From Glandiceps talaboti (lineage: Eukaryota > Hemichordata > Enteropneusta > Spengelidae), in assembly GCF_964340395.1 (NCBI RefSeq), contig NC_135571.1, forward strand, positions 3,917,953 through 3,962,952: DNA of 45,000 nucleotides, read 5' to 3'. The notes below the pieces were generated by a model that ran no database searches, was not told where the DNA came from, and saw only the letters and a list, made by a program, of their open reading frames with translations. Positions within the stretch are counted from its first letter, which is position 1; each line of letters begins with the position of its first letter. Positions 13,388 to 24,990 of the stretch are shown here, piece after piece. The position numbers were made by a program, and so were the translations under genes.

Positions 13388-13636
13388 CCCTGTGATCAAA
13401 ATAGTGTAAACACTGGAAGTCTCCAAAAATGTACGCTTCAAGATCATGGAAGTTATCAGAAACGCCACCCTACTGTGAGTACACTTAAACGACAGTCCCT
13501 CTATCACGTGATAGAGTGGATAGAGGAACTGTGCTTAAGCAAATTTCCATCCAATAGCTTACATCAACATGTCGCAAGAACAGGTTTAGTTTGTGCCTAT
13601 CTGAATAAACCGAAACCACGATTGCCACTGTCGTAT

Positions 13637-13830
13637 GTATTTTTAAAATTGAACACGCCACGAGTGAAGACAGTGTACATTTTTAATAGAACTCTCCACG
13701 AGTGAAGACACACACACACATATATGTATAGTTTTAATAGAACACTCCACTAGCGAAGACACACACATATGTATAGTTTTAATAGAACGCTCCACGAGTG
13801 AAGACACACACATATGTACATATGTATATT
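13637..13830 (+). repeat. Minisatellite, about 4 units of 45-52 bp
   Basis: Repeated TTTTAATAGAACnCTCCACnAGnGAAGACACACACA with variable CATATGTATA tails. A single related unit without the tail lies near 13220-13245. Confidence 0.85.
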
Positions 13831-14228
13831 TTTGATATCAGTTGATGTGTTCACTTGCTGATACATTCGCCTCCGTAGATTTCCCTGAGGTAATATCACA
13901 TGGTCAACTCTTGCTTATTTGGAGAAAATCGTGCAATAATATTTATTCGTTTTACACCATTGAAAATTTCATGATCACCACAAGCCAAACTGATATATTT
14001 CAATCAATATAAGTGTCAGTTTGTACCAACGAAGGAAATATATTTTTGTATCTGGCTTTGTTGTGTTTCAGATCGAGATTCGGATTCAGATTCAGATTCA
14101 ACAAATTCATTTATCTCAAATCGGCAACTCTGTATATCCACTAATCGAATACACAATATGATACAGCATGCAAATTCAAAACTAAAGTAACTGATTTAGT
14201 AAATTTAATAATGCCGTTTATATATGTT

Positions 14229-14229
<1 letters not shown>

Positions 14230-14320
<91 letters not shown>

Positions 14321-14334
14321 GATGTGTCTCTCTC

Positions 14335-14387
<53 letters not shown>

Positions 14388-14406
14388 TTATCTATCTAGA
14401 TGTGTC

Positions 14407-14493
<87 letters not shown>
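14230..14493. repeat. (TATC)n microsatellite in three blocks
   Basis: Three TATC blocks separated by two nearly identical TAGATGTGTCTC…TGTCTG spacers, indicating a higher-order duplication inside the array. Confidence 0.97.
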
Positions 14494-14784
14494 GAATCTA
14501 AATCAAATCGATTGAAGATAGTAATTGTCTGAGTGTATCATCTGGTTCGACAAAAGTCTAAATAGTCTATATAGCTTTGTTTTATAGCCCTTCTTAGTAA
14601 CATTATTACATTATAGTGACTTTGTATGTGGTAAACTACGAACTTAGCAGATTGTCATGAATTGTAATGTTGTTCGGATAAGGGCCCTCGATTTGTTGTT
14701 CGTAATCCAGCGACGTAGTATCGAAGCATAGATTCAGCGACGTAGTAGACAAGCTAATAAGCTCCACACGTATGATTTCAAACG

Positions 14785-14887
14785 TCGTAAACCACAGCCT
14801 CTTTTACGGCACCATCCAAGACGCATAGTTAAGAGGGGATTTCGCAATGTCGCGGAAGCAATATATCAGCTCTGGTTTGTGAGAATG
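14785..14887 (-). repeat. Dispersed repeat E, copy 1
   Basis: It is the inverted counterpart of 20179-20280. Shared blocks are CTTTTACGGCACC, TCCAAGAC, TCGCGGAAG and AGCTCTGGTTTG. Confidence 0.65.
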
Positions 14888-15056
14888 ATCATTTCATAAC
14901 AAAGAAATAATGTGTTATTTACAACCCAAGTTGTTGTCTTTAAACAAAAAATATAGACTATAAACCCTGGTCGCGCTTCGTCATGACACACCTGTATCCA
15001 TCTATCTACGTCACTGTTCTGCGTTCTCGAAATATGAGTCAATGCGTAATCAATTT

Positions 15057-15215
15057 TTCATAAATTATGCCTGAGGAGGTATAGTATTATTCCCCAATAT
15101 ATTTCATCATTCAGCTGGAAAATACTCCTGACCTAAGGGTTTGTCACTATTCATCTAGCGACTCGTAGTGACAAAGTCCCTTATGTCACTATATTATCAC
15201 ATTTCCCATAATTCT
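15057..15215 (+). repeat. Fold-back dispersed repeat, family A copy 3
   Basis: The left part matches copy 5 at 31222. Inverted arms TGACCTAAGGG-TTTGTCACTA and TAGTGACAAAGTCCCTTATGTCA surround a 16-base centre. Confidence 0.65.
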
Positions 15216-16030
15216 AGGCTTGTACATAGTTGATTAACAGCTGTTGTGGGTAATATTAAAATATAACTATACAAGCCTGGCGTGTAGACTAGTATTACAT
15301 GTATATGGATTATGGAGGAATCGTCCTCAGTGAATCCGATAAAGTAATCCATATAAATTTTTAATCATCAGTTAATATCTCAAGACTTAAAACGAGTGAG
15401 ATCATGTTCGGAAAAAGACATGTATATTTGAATGGAAAATGCTCAAAATAAGTCACTGTTTTACAACCATCACTGGCAGCTCAAACTACTGACAACGATC
15501 TTCACATTCTGTGTCACGTAGATAAATAAGTGATCTCATCTCTGCGTTTTTACAATATTTTATTTTTGACAGGTTTATTAATTACTTAGTTGGTTTTCGT
15601 TTTATTGACGACATCACCGTGTTCTCATTTATATCTGGTAGTAATTCATTTTGTCTTATCTCCCAAGGTCATTTCGACTATTATATATCGGGTTATTTAA
15701 GTCAAATGAATACATTCAACAACTTATGGTAAAATGTAGGGAAGCCCTGTACTTAGACACAATATGCCGTTATCAGACCAACTCAATGATTTGTAATACC
15801 ACATATGAAATCTACGCTACACTTGGGAAATTAAAAAATAAGTACAACAAAATATAGCGTTACATATTAGGTGATACGGTTATTAGTTGTGTATCTATGG
15901 AATCCGTTAATTATCGATGATACCGTTGGGGCTACTTTTTCTTAGTAGATTTAATTTGAATATGTCTCCCACTGCAGCTTGATCAAAAGATCGTTTCTCC
16001 TTTTTTGAAAACAATTATGAAATCGTGCGT

Positions 16031-16215
16031 CTGTATGTATGTATGTATGTATGTATGTATGTATGTATGTATGTATGTATGTATGTATGTGTGTGTGTCC
16101 ATACATACATACATACATACATACATACATACATACATACATACATACATACATACACACATACATACATACATACATACATACATACATACATACATAC
16201 ATACATACATACACA
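16031..16215. repeat. Inverted compound microsatellite (GTAT)n-(CATA)n
   Basis: About 67 bases of GTAT switch to about 114 bases of CATA through GTGTGTGTCC. The two halves are reverse complements, so the array can fold on itself. Confidence 0.97.
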
Positions 16216-16342
16216 CATGGTATAACCAATCTAAACCTCCATATGCCGAGAGAGTGAATTTTGTTCACAACACTTGCTATTCATATTCCCTGTACATGTT
16301 TCAAAATTTTAGTATCTAATTTAATGACCAGTCAGCATTTCC
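16216..16342 (-). mobile_element. Near-identical 126-bp element F, copy 1, abutting (CATA)n
   Basis: It runs from CATGGTATAACCAATC to CAGTCAGCATTTCC and differs from 41863-41988 by about one substitution and one indel. Both copies directly follow a (CATA)n array, as a short element with a microsatellite tail would (tail on the minus strand). No coding capacity; classification as a SINE-like or other short element is inferred. Confidence 0.65.
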
Positions 16343-17333
16343 AGTTTATTTATTCAATAACTGAGTGTCGTTTGGCTGTACATCTCTACCCTTCTTTCAT
16401 TTCAAATGATTTACCACCATAGTCTTAATAAATCCTCTACTACTCTGACTTCTTTAGATTTGGCAAACTAATTTTTCACTATATACATGTTTGATTTTTT
16501 TTCGAATGACAGTTTGTGACTGTATAGCACATTAATGTTTTGTAATTTCATAATTAATTTTCCAAAAAGTGACATTTATTGAGTCATTTAGCAAATTGTA
16601 AATATTTGATTTAAATTTTGATCAGATATGGTTCTATATTTCTATTTACTCTGTGTTTACAATCTTGTTTTAAGGTCACTAGCCTCTTTGACTTTATCGG
16701 GACATACTACGTATACAATACTTATTAATTAGGCATGCGCACAAGCATTTACACCCGTTTGCCGAACACCCTGTCTCTCTGTCATGACCCGAGAATTTTG
16801 TCACTAGTCGTCTTCGACAAGGCCCCTTAGGTCACTCACATTTCCTATGGCTGAATGAAGAAACTCATTTGGGAATAATATCTAATTGTCGAATACTGGC
16901 AATCGTCTGAGTTACATCGTATATAACTAAGTTGCAGATCATATTAGTATAGATGCTACATGCGGTATCGTATCAACCTGGAGATCTTGAGTTTCGATGC
17001 ACAGATCGCACTAGACTGAGCTGACATTTGTACACGCGATAACACCGTGAAAGTAGTAAATAAATTGGCGACTTTTATCAGGTACTTAATCAAAAACTAA
17101 TCACACACCAAAATATATTGAATATTCCCAAACATGCATTATTGGCTTTTGAACGAATTACACTTATCTCTCCTAGGACTGGTTGATACGTGAACATGCA
17201 TAAAATCAGTGGAAGGTGGAAAGGTAGGGTATCTGGTGAAGTGTTCACGAGTTTCTTAGTATAAAGCTTCAAATCAAATCATGAATAAGAGCGTCTCGAG
17301 GCTAATTCTATACCCGAAAACTACATTCGTTAT
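16343..17333. other. Non-coding stretch
   Basis: It contains family A copy 4 and, near 16962-17010, a weak fold-back (GCGGTATCG…CGATGCAC) resembling the one at 20113. No gene was recognised. Confidence 0.4.
16788..16886 (-). repeat. Fold-back dispersed repeat, family A copy 4
   Basis: On the minus strand it reads TTCATTCAGCC, GTGACCTAAGGGGCCTTG and TCGAAGACGAC, matching copy 2. Confidence 0.6.
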
Positions 17334-17808
17334 GTCTAGTAACTATACGTGTGGGGGTCATTTTCTGCGATGTCTCTCACCACCGTATAGTCAAATGGCT
17401 TTCTTTAGTACGGCCTTCCGTTCCTACCACCGACAGCGGTGGTGTATTGCTATTGGAGCATTGATATAAACATGATGACATTATTGCATTCTCATGTGCC
17501 GTACTTTAAGACTGGAGGCAATCTGATTAAAATCCGATGTAGATGTCGGCTAATCATTCATTGCTATTTTCCTTCGTTATTTTGATTGGACTGGAGGTTG
17601 AGTTTGTAGTACATGTAAACTGAACGAAGTAACCAATTAGTGAATTACAACCACCTGTCTGTGTGTGATAGATTACTACTAACATGCAATATATATCCAC
17701 CCTTTTCCCATTAGGAAATTTATAGTTACATCTTCAGTAGAATTTGTCCATTTGACTATACGTGGAGAGAGAGATCGTAGAAAATGACCCCACGTATAGT
17801 TACTAGAC
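17334..17808. mobile_element. TIR (MITE-like) element of about 475 bp
   Basis: The segments 17334-17398 and 17748-17808 are inverted copies by eye: GTCTAGTAACTATACGTG with GGTCATTTTCT and CGTATAGTCAAATGG. They flank about 350 bases without a convincing frame. The target-site duplication is not clear. Confidence 0.7.
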
Positions 17809-20112
17809 TAGATGATTAGTAATACACAGAGACAGTAACTTTAAATTTGGGCAAACAAAAAGCGCCAATCAAATCAATTCAAAGATCTACCTAGAACACA
17901 GTGGTATCCACACCCCTCAAGTTTATTACCTTAAAATTATTTGAAGAGCACTTGTTGCCGAGTTTGTAATAATATGGCAGACACCTAGCAAGGAATCGAC
18001 TACAGGTAGTGTGCAGTGCATTTGTAGCCTGAGATTCGTCGACACTGTAACCTAGGGCAAAACTACAAGGAAGGCCTAACATGTAAATTGAAACAAATAT
18101 TTTCAACTTAGACTTAGTGGTACCGAAACCCCTCAAGTTTATTGGCTTGATTTAGTAGAAGAACCTCTATAAGTTGAAGTGTTCTCGAGTTCGTAAACAA
18201 ACTTTCAAACATAGCTTGCAGAAAACAGCTTCCAGGCCATGATGTATTAAGTACTTAGTAGAAACTGCAAAAAAATTATGAGCGTCTCTTAAAGCTATAT
18301 ACATCCATGTATCTGTGTATTTTGCATGATATTGTCAAATAATATATACTGCTAAGGCAGAAAATAACATAGCACAGAAATCGTAAAACAAGTTTACGAC
18401 ATAAAAGCCTATTACTTTCACGGAGTTGTTACTTCATTGTTATTCAAACCCTGATGACCATTCATTATGTCAGGACAGTCAGCTACATCGTACTATCAAT
18501 CATACAAGCTGTCTACCACAGGAACACGTAGGCTATAAACTATATTGTAATTTAAGACTATTTTTAAGGAAGGGTTTAATATGCAGCAAATGTGTATCGT
18601 TAAAGTGGACCAGGTGTATAACATATCATGCACAGGGTCATTTTCTAAATTGAGGCCTTCCATAAATATCAAGAACTATTGAACAGTCACTAGGGTTAGT
18701 CTAGTTCCTATACAGTATCATTACCATTTCCACCATTTCGTTTAGTTAGAAACGGCGTTGGCATCCAGACTAGAATGATGTTTCAATCTGATGACCACAA
18801 CAAGTCCTGACCTAGTGTATTGGTATTGGAGTTTAAACTGGATAGACACAATAGTACAGTTAGAAGTGTCAACACATGCGACTTTTTGGAGGGAGGTGGT
18901 GGGGCGTTTATACTAATTTAATACTCTACATGTCCCTGTGATATAAAACCCTCATAAAGTGGTTATTACAACAAACCTGCAAGTTTATGTATTGTTTGAG
19001 AAGTCAATGAACATAATAGTTTGCCAGCATTATGTTTACTGACTGTCGGTGACATGTTTAAATTGTCACCTCCTCTACATGTACTATTGACACATTTCAA
19101 ACTAAATCCACTAGCATTCAATGCGAAACTGTCAGCCTCCTGTCACCGTGCAGGCTTCTACATTCTATTTCTCTGTCTCAACATAACTTCAAGTCAGACG
19201 TGACTATTTGGTTAATCAAATCCGATTTGCTAATTTCTAGTAGACGTTGAGCTACAATATCATCAACTCTCCATGTCACCACGCAGTCTAAATATTGGCG
19301 TCTGCCACCAACTACGGGTATTAAACTCGAGTAATAAGTCCCTCCTTAGTGAATTTACTGACAAACTGCACTGGTAATAAGAAGGGTCAAACGCCACTCG
19401 TTGTCGCCTGCTTTGGAGTCACTTCGACTGGAACGTCACAGAGTACATGACAAAGTTGTCATTGCCTTACAGTTTTACATGAAGTGTTGAAGTAGGAGGC
19501 AACAAGAAACAGGAGAAACATTGTTACATTTTCTATGGTTTGTTGTTTTATTAAGTTACGTTTTTCAACCTTGGGACAGACGACCCAAATGAGATATAAA
19601 CGTACAGGGACAGTTAATACAGGGACAGTGCAGTAGTCATGGTGCGCAGCGTACGCAGCCTTCTGTCTGACCGACCAGTTCTGGTAATTCGGTCGAAACA
19701 AATACATCTGCCGACATCTTGGGTGTATTTAAAATAAAAATCCAAGTATGTTGTTTATTTTCTCACATTATTGCACTGGACTATACAGTGTACAAGTTAA
19801 ACGGCGTTCAATATAACACACTTTAATAGTAGTTACTGCAAATCGAGAGAATCCAGTATAGACATGAAATCTTATCTGATGGGTTTTTTTTTCTGTTTCT
19901 GTTCTGTCGATTATCTGTGCAAGAATAACTATTACAACCATGTGCAAGAATTTGGCATCACACAGTACGGCGAACCCCGGGGGTGAACCAGAATAACATT
20001 AGTCCAGTACACGAGACACCATTACATAGGCAGGTCTAAATGTCATCGGTACATGGCAGTGTGGACATTCGATGCATTCACGCGTTCACTCCGTGTAGTA
20101 TACGTACGTGTA

Positions 20113-20178
20113 GGTGCTACCCGTGGTATCGAATCATCTCAGAGAGCGAGCTTGAGATTCGATGCCACGGATAGCACC
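20113..20178. repeat. Hairpin fold-back with arms of about 25 bp
   Basis: GGTGCTACCCGTGGTATCGA and the complement of TCGATGCCACGGATAGCACC differ at only two positions. The arms enclose a short GAG-rich centre. Confidence 0.8.
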
Positions 20179-20280
20179 ATTCTCGCAAACCAGAGCTGCT
20201 ATTTCTTCCGCGACACTGCAAATATCAGATAACGGTGTGTCTTGGACGGTGCCGTAAAAGAGACTGTGTTTAATACGACG
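20179..20280 (+). repeat. Dispersed repeat E, copy 2
   Basis: It is inverted relative to 14785-14887 and directly follows the hairpin at 20113-20178. Confidence 0.65.
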
Positions 20281-20957
20281 ATAGCACTAGACTACGCGTT
20301 CATATACTATACTCACAACCTGTCAACGTGTGCGAGATACAGCTCGTATTATGACAACATAATCGATGTCCCCTTGTTAACAGACATGAGTTATTGTCAT
20401 TATCATGAACAAATATAACATACTATACCAAACATACCAACGTTATTATGTGCCATCCCGTACAGGTGTATAACCTATTGAAAATAAAGAGGTAGATACA
20501 GCACCCCAAATTAAACCAGTGAGGGGAGGGGAGGGGGGGGGGGTTGTACATTGGCTAATATGATTTATCAGGAAGTTGTCGTTTCTGGAACTGTTCTTCG
20601 AAATCAAAATGTTTTTTTTTGGCAACTGTTAGTAAATTGAACGGTTTTATCGCTTGTTGACTTGTTTGATGTTATTATCTCTCTTATCTACATATAGCTG
20701 AATACATGTACTGCCCAAATATCACAATGTTTGGTGCATGAACAACGCTTTTTTTAAAGTATGACTTTAACCCAGTCCCTCTACGTATGGACTGTGCTGA
20801 ACTTAAAAAATAGGGCACACATTTGTAATCTTCTCCGTCAAAATTGATAATCTGACGGTATTTATCTACACTTCAAGTATAATGGACGTCATTATCAATG
20901 CTAGCGTGTGCATTATACTGCAAAATTAAAAATAAATTCAAAATAGGTTGCACTTAC

Positions 20958-21129
20958 CACTCTTGCCGACTCCAAGACTCCCTACCACGGCGATTCTCAC
21001 ATCGGGGTGACCTGAAGATTTTTTCCTACGCCGTGAGAAAGGACTAGATCCGCTTAGTTTACGTTGAGGTGCTTCGAGTTTACGTGGATCTGGGGCTGCA
21101 CTCACACTCTTGGATCTGTAGCGTTCCAT
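20958..21129 (-). CDS. First coding exon of a second Ras-like GTPase (partial gene, P-loop exon)
   Basis: ATG at 21127-21129 has a near-optimal context (ACAATGG). It opens a 57-codon frame starting MERYRSKSVSAAPDP, followed by a basic stretch FSRRRKKSS, the first beta strand VRIAVVG and a P-loop GSLGVGKS at residues 50-57. The exon stops in phase 1 one base after the Ser codon at a consensus GTAAGTG donor. That intron position and phase are identical to the complete GTPase gene upstream, so the two are paralogues in the same orientation. The N-terminal extension of about 43 residues is longer and more Ser/basic than the neighbour's. I searched by eye for switch I, DTAGQ and NKxD exons between 1 and 20957 on this strand and found none. 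Either intron 1 runs past the window edge or the gene is broken; I favour the former. Confidence 0.85.
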
Positions 21130-21188
21130 TGTACATCCGTGCGTACTACTACTGTCAACCTCTCGATGCTGGTCTAATGTGACAAAAG

Positions 21189-21195
21189 TTTTATA
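21189..21195 (-). promoter_or_regulatory. TATA box of the second GTPase gene
   Basis: The minus strand reads TATAAAA 60 bases before the ATG, placing a start site near 21160 and a 5' UTR of about 30 bases. Spacing and orientation fit a core promoter. Confidence 0.5.
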
Positions 21196-21222
21196 TGCTT
21201 GCGCAAAGACACTTGAAATTCG

Positions 21223-21235
21223 AGGTCAGAGGTCA
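21223..21235 (+). promoter_or_regulatory. Perfect DR1 nuclear-receptor element at the second GTPase promoter
   Basis: AGGTCA-G-AGGTCA is a direct repeat of two consensus half sites with one spacer base, the type bound by RXR heterodimers, HNF4 or COUP-TF. It lies about 30 bases upstream of the TATA box. Function is inferred. Confidence 0.45.
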
Positions 21236-22616
21236 TAGTTAGGGTACACGCGAATCATGCCTAAACCTAGACAAACAGACAACACTGAGTCAGTCGCTGT
21301 TTCCCCCTCTTAAGACTCCCCCAAACGCTCACAAACAGGATGTTATAGTCGCTGTAATAACTACCGGTACATTTTCACTTGAGTAAATCAGCTATTTGAC
21401 TGTAAAGTTATACACGTCTATTTACAGCACAGCTTTGGATGTCATGTTGCGAGAACAAATCACTGACTTCCGTCGCGCACCAGTACGAAACTCTAAATAT
21501 AGGCTTCGGTATGTGAGCTGGAAAGACGATGAATGCATCTAAATTTCATATTCATACCCTTGAATAGTTCACTCATGTTAGTCGTAAATTCATATGTTTC
21601 CGATTCATTGTGATGGCTCGATGTGTGATTTGTGTAAAAAGGTGATATGATCATGTTTTAATACTTGAAAAATAAAATACATGCCTAGTATGTAATACGA
21701 TCTGACATGTTTGAGTTTACACACGTGTAGACGAATATTAGTTTGGCATTCACACACATATGGCGGTACTCAGTCTTCTGTGCGAATACTTGAGAAAAGA
21801 AGTCAATGCAGAAAAATTATCATTTGAGCGTCGTAAAGTAGTAGTAATAACCATTGAACATAGTAGTAGTATTATGCAGCACTAGATGTGGACTTTTCAA
21901 GAGTCAAGTCTGACGTTTCAAGGCCGACAAGAAGTGTCATATCACGTGATTCAAAATAACCCTAGCCTCGTCAAATATTATCAACGTCAATGCAAGGCAA
22001 TGCATACCCGCATGTACAACCAGTGACAAGCAGGCATTTACAAGAGGGATTTTGTTACAGGGAATGTAAACACATGAATTTGATTAATTAACTTGGATTA
22101 CAGCTCTTTTCGAAGAAGCTTTTAAACAAACTATCGAGATCGGTGAGCCTGATCACAACACAAGGTTTCATGTTGAGATAGACACAATAAAGATAACATA
22201 CAAACATCACTTACACAGTGTCTGCTCTGTAGACACAATAAAGATAACACACAAACATCCCTTACACAGTGTCTGCTCTGTCAAAAGGATACGTCCTCAA
22301 AGTTAATCTCGGCAATGTGGACAGCATGGCATATCATTTATAATTGGAGAAAATATCAATATTACAGGTAACGAGGCAAATATTGTTTAGCCTCCAGTCT
22401 GTAGTACTCTAATACACTAGGTACTATTCTCTACGATACTACAGAAGATAGAATTACAATTATCTAATTTTGGACGATGGGGGCGCTGTTGTTAGGAGGG
22501 TGTGGGACGTATGGCACGAGGTTTCTCCATTGACAATGTGTGAAAGTCTGCATTTCACATCTTTCATAAATTTTCATCTAGAAATGACATACGTAACACC
22601 ATAAGTTGAGAAATTT
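21236..22616. other. Intergenic stretch upstream of the second GTPase gene
   Basis: Apart from a 51-bp tandem duplication at 22180-22281, nothing was recognised. Confidence 0.45.
22180..22281. repeat. 51-bp tandem duplication
   Basis: Two adjacent copies of a unit starting AGACACAATAAAGATAACA and ending GTGTCTGCTCTGT, with about two differences. Confidence 0.92.
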
Positions 22617-22946
22617 ATCAATCAATCAATCAATCAATCAATCAATTAGTCAGTCAGTCAGTCAGTCAGTCAGTCAGTCAGTCAGTCAATCAAACAGTCA
22701 GTCAGCCAGTCAGTCAATCAATCAATCAGTCAGTCAGTCAGTCAGTCAGTCAGTCAGTCATTCAGTCAGTCAGTCAGTCAATTAATTAATTAATTTATTA
22801 ATCAATCAGTTAACCAACCAACCAACCAGTAATGATCGATCAATAGATCAATCAATAAGGCAACCATCCAATCAATCAATCAATCAATCAATCAGCCAAT
22901 CAACCAATCAATCAATCAATCAACCAACCAACCAATCAATCAACAA
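22617..22946. repeat. (CAAT)n/(CAGT)n complex simple repeat
   Basis: Alternating CAAT and CAGT blocks with CAAC and TAAT variants. The stretch shows stepwise conversion of one tetramer into another. Confidence 0.95.
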
Positions 22947-24505
22947 AAAACAGATATAAGTGATCTAATTAACTATATTATCATTGTTTATTTTGATGAC
23001 CATCAATCTTTATAAGTTGCACCATCAACATTGTCAAGTTCACAACTTGAATAAACTACATTGACAATGATGTAGTCAGTCGTTGCCATAGCAATTATTA
23101 CAATTGATTCTAAATCATGTGTAAAAATAACAATCTTTGAGATGTACAAATCTTTTGACAAATAGTCTAACTGACTGAAAGTTTCAATTTCAAAAATTAT
23201 TAAACACAAGCAGTCACCATTCAATTTCAAGGCTTAATGAATATTCACCACTAGTTTTTTTTATCGCTTTTTGTGTTGCTCAGTGCCCATGAACCTTTAC
23301 AAGTGTTTTTATTCATATTATCGTTAATATTATTATGATTATATTTATTATAAAGGCCAAATCTAATTTTATGTATAAACACTCCTGATAGCCTAGAGGC
23401 TATCTTCAGATTTCATTCTCCTTCCACGGCTAGAGAAGTAGAGAAATCATGAACTAAAAGTTGTTCTTGCAAATGAGTAGATCCTCAACTATTAGAATGA
23501 CATAAACAGTGTATAAGTAGCATCCTGATATGACAAATATACCATATTTGGACAAATGTAACTACCCACAATAAACACTAACCTATCATTGGGCTGAATT
23601 CTGTGAATAATTAACACAAGCATGATGTTGGTTGCTGTGTGAGTGACTTCATTTGAATTTGAAATTTCAACTCAGCTCCTCATTTCTCTAGACATGGAAG
23701 AAGAATCAAAGCCAAGGATAGCCTCTAGACTATACTCTTGGATAACAAATACTCGTATAATATTCTCTTACTTCGACTTTCGGCGAGCACAAAATCTGAC
23801 TTTATATACTTCTTTACAAGCTCACAATCAAGTTTGCATCAGAACATGTCACCTACAACTGTACATAATCATGTTGGGCATTCACCAAGTAAAAGTCCAC
23901 ATTTCGCTATGACCACTGCACACCTTAGGTTTAAAATCGACAGCAGAAAACAATATATTCATATTCTAGGAGACAAGCACACCATTGCAAGAATTAACAA
24001 TGTTTATATGGAGTTTATAGATACTGTCACTTTTGAATGAATATCGGACTAATAAATAGTTAAGAAATAAAATCCGTATTAAATTTTATGTGGAATAAAT
24101 ACAAATTTCCTACTGTGAGTAGAAATCAGATTCTAAGAATCTTTTGAAGACTTTCAACTTATCAAAAAGGTGGAAAACAGATCTGAAGTTGGCATCTTCT
24201 CAAGTGATACTCGTCTAAAAACACTAAATATCACCTATGTACACTCAGATCCGAAATGACCCACTGTCGAAATTAAAACAGCTCTGGAACGAGGTTATTG
24301 GCTTCTTGCGCTAACTGCGCAACATGAAGAGCCTCGTTTCAAGCTTAACGTCACTTCCGGTTCGAGAGGAAGTACCAAATGCTTAGCGTTTCGACAGATA
24401 TATAAATGAAAAGCGTTGTCTACAGTTCATTAACTAAAAACCTGACGCTTAAGAATTTAACATATGAGAGATAAATATAATTTTCATAAAATATATGTTT
24501 GTCAA
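22947..24505. other. Intergenic stretch between the two GTPase genes
   Basis: It contains an X-box-like motif (23082-23095), a small palindrome GATAGCCT-AG-AGGCTATC near 23388, and an imperfect fold-back at about 24288-24345. Frames at 23003-23230 (minus) and 23643-24040 (plus) have no recognisable domain. Confidence 0.45.
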
Positions 24506-24511
24506 TTTATT
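24506..24511 (-). terminator. Poly(A) signal AATAAA, probable 3' end of the GTPase gene
   Basis: The minus strand reads AATAAA here, about 480 bases after the stop codon. It is the first canonical hexamer I saw downstream, so the 3' UTR would be about 0.5 kb. Use of the site is inferred. Confidence 0.5.
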
Positions 24512-24990
24512 TTTATCTGCACCTTTTCTTCAATTTTTAAGTTGAAAATGTTCCGATGCAGAATAATTGGGTCGAAGGTACCCGAATCATGTAAACACTG
24601 TACACCTTTTTGTGTTGATAACATGGCGGTATATAAATAGTCTACTGAACTTGTTCTTTTATGCAAGGGGCGTTTTTGAACTTGATATTTTACAGAACAG
24701 ATAGAGCTTTCACTTCGCTGACTCAAAGAAGTTCCTTTTAATGAAATAAATAAACTTTACTAATATGTAACTCTGTTTTAAACAGTCTTAAAGAGTTTAA
24801 AAGATTTACATTTGAAAAAAAAGGATTCTTGTCTCTCACATTTGTTTTGCTCTTTTTTGCAAGATAAATATCAAATTTACTCTTTCTTTTGAGTTCCCTT
24901 GTTCAGGACTCGTTCCTGTCAAACTGTGTACACCCATTTTACAGCGAACAGCGAAAATTGTAATTTTCTTCACTTGGTGGCGCTATTCAT

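Larger units (their letters stand above)
10346..13636. other. Non-coding stretch with several repeats
   Basis: Outside the listed repeats nothing was recognised. The 104-codon minus frame at 12441-12755 has no motif I know and lies in sequence with internal short repeats (CTTGGGTAGA). Confidence 0.4.
14494..16030. other. Non-coding stretch with fold-back repeats
   Basis: Repeats are listed separately. There is also a hairpin at 15302-15355 (arms TATATGGATTA/TAATCCATATA) with an inner hairpin GAGGA-ATCG-TCCTC. No gene was recognised. Confidence 0.45.
17809..20957. other. Non-coding stretch, probably intron 1 of the second GTPase gene
   Basis: It holds a short direct repeat (CCCCTCAAGTTTATT at about 17913 and 18130), a G-rich run at 20520-20543 and the repeats near 20.1-20.3 kb. 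Frames of 60-82 codons show no motif. Confidence 0.45.

Noticed and set aside
23643-24040. Overlapping 89- and 100-codon plus frames
   Set aside because: Two different phases overlap over the same DNA and neither has a domain I can recognise.
24350-24380. tRNA-like B box (GGTTCGAGA)
   Set aside because: The T-arm stem does not form with the proper 7-base loop, and no A box, D arm or anticodon arm was found upstream.
24502-24726. 74-codon minus frame after the GTPase stop
   Set aside because: It lies in the inferred 3' UTR, overlaps the poly(A) signal and has no recognisable motif.
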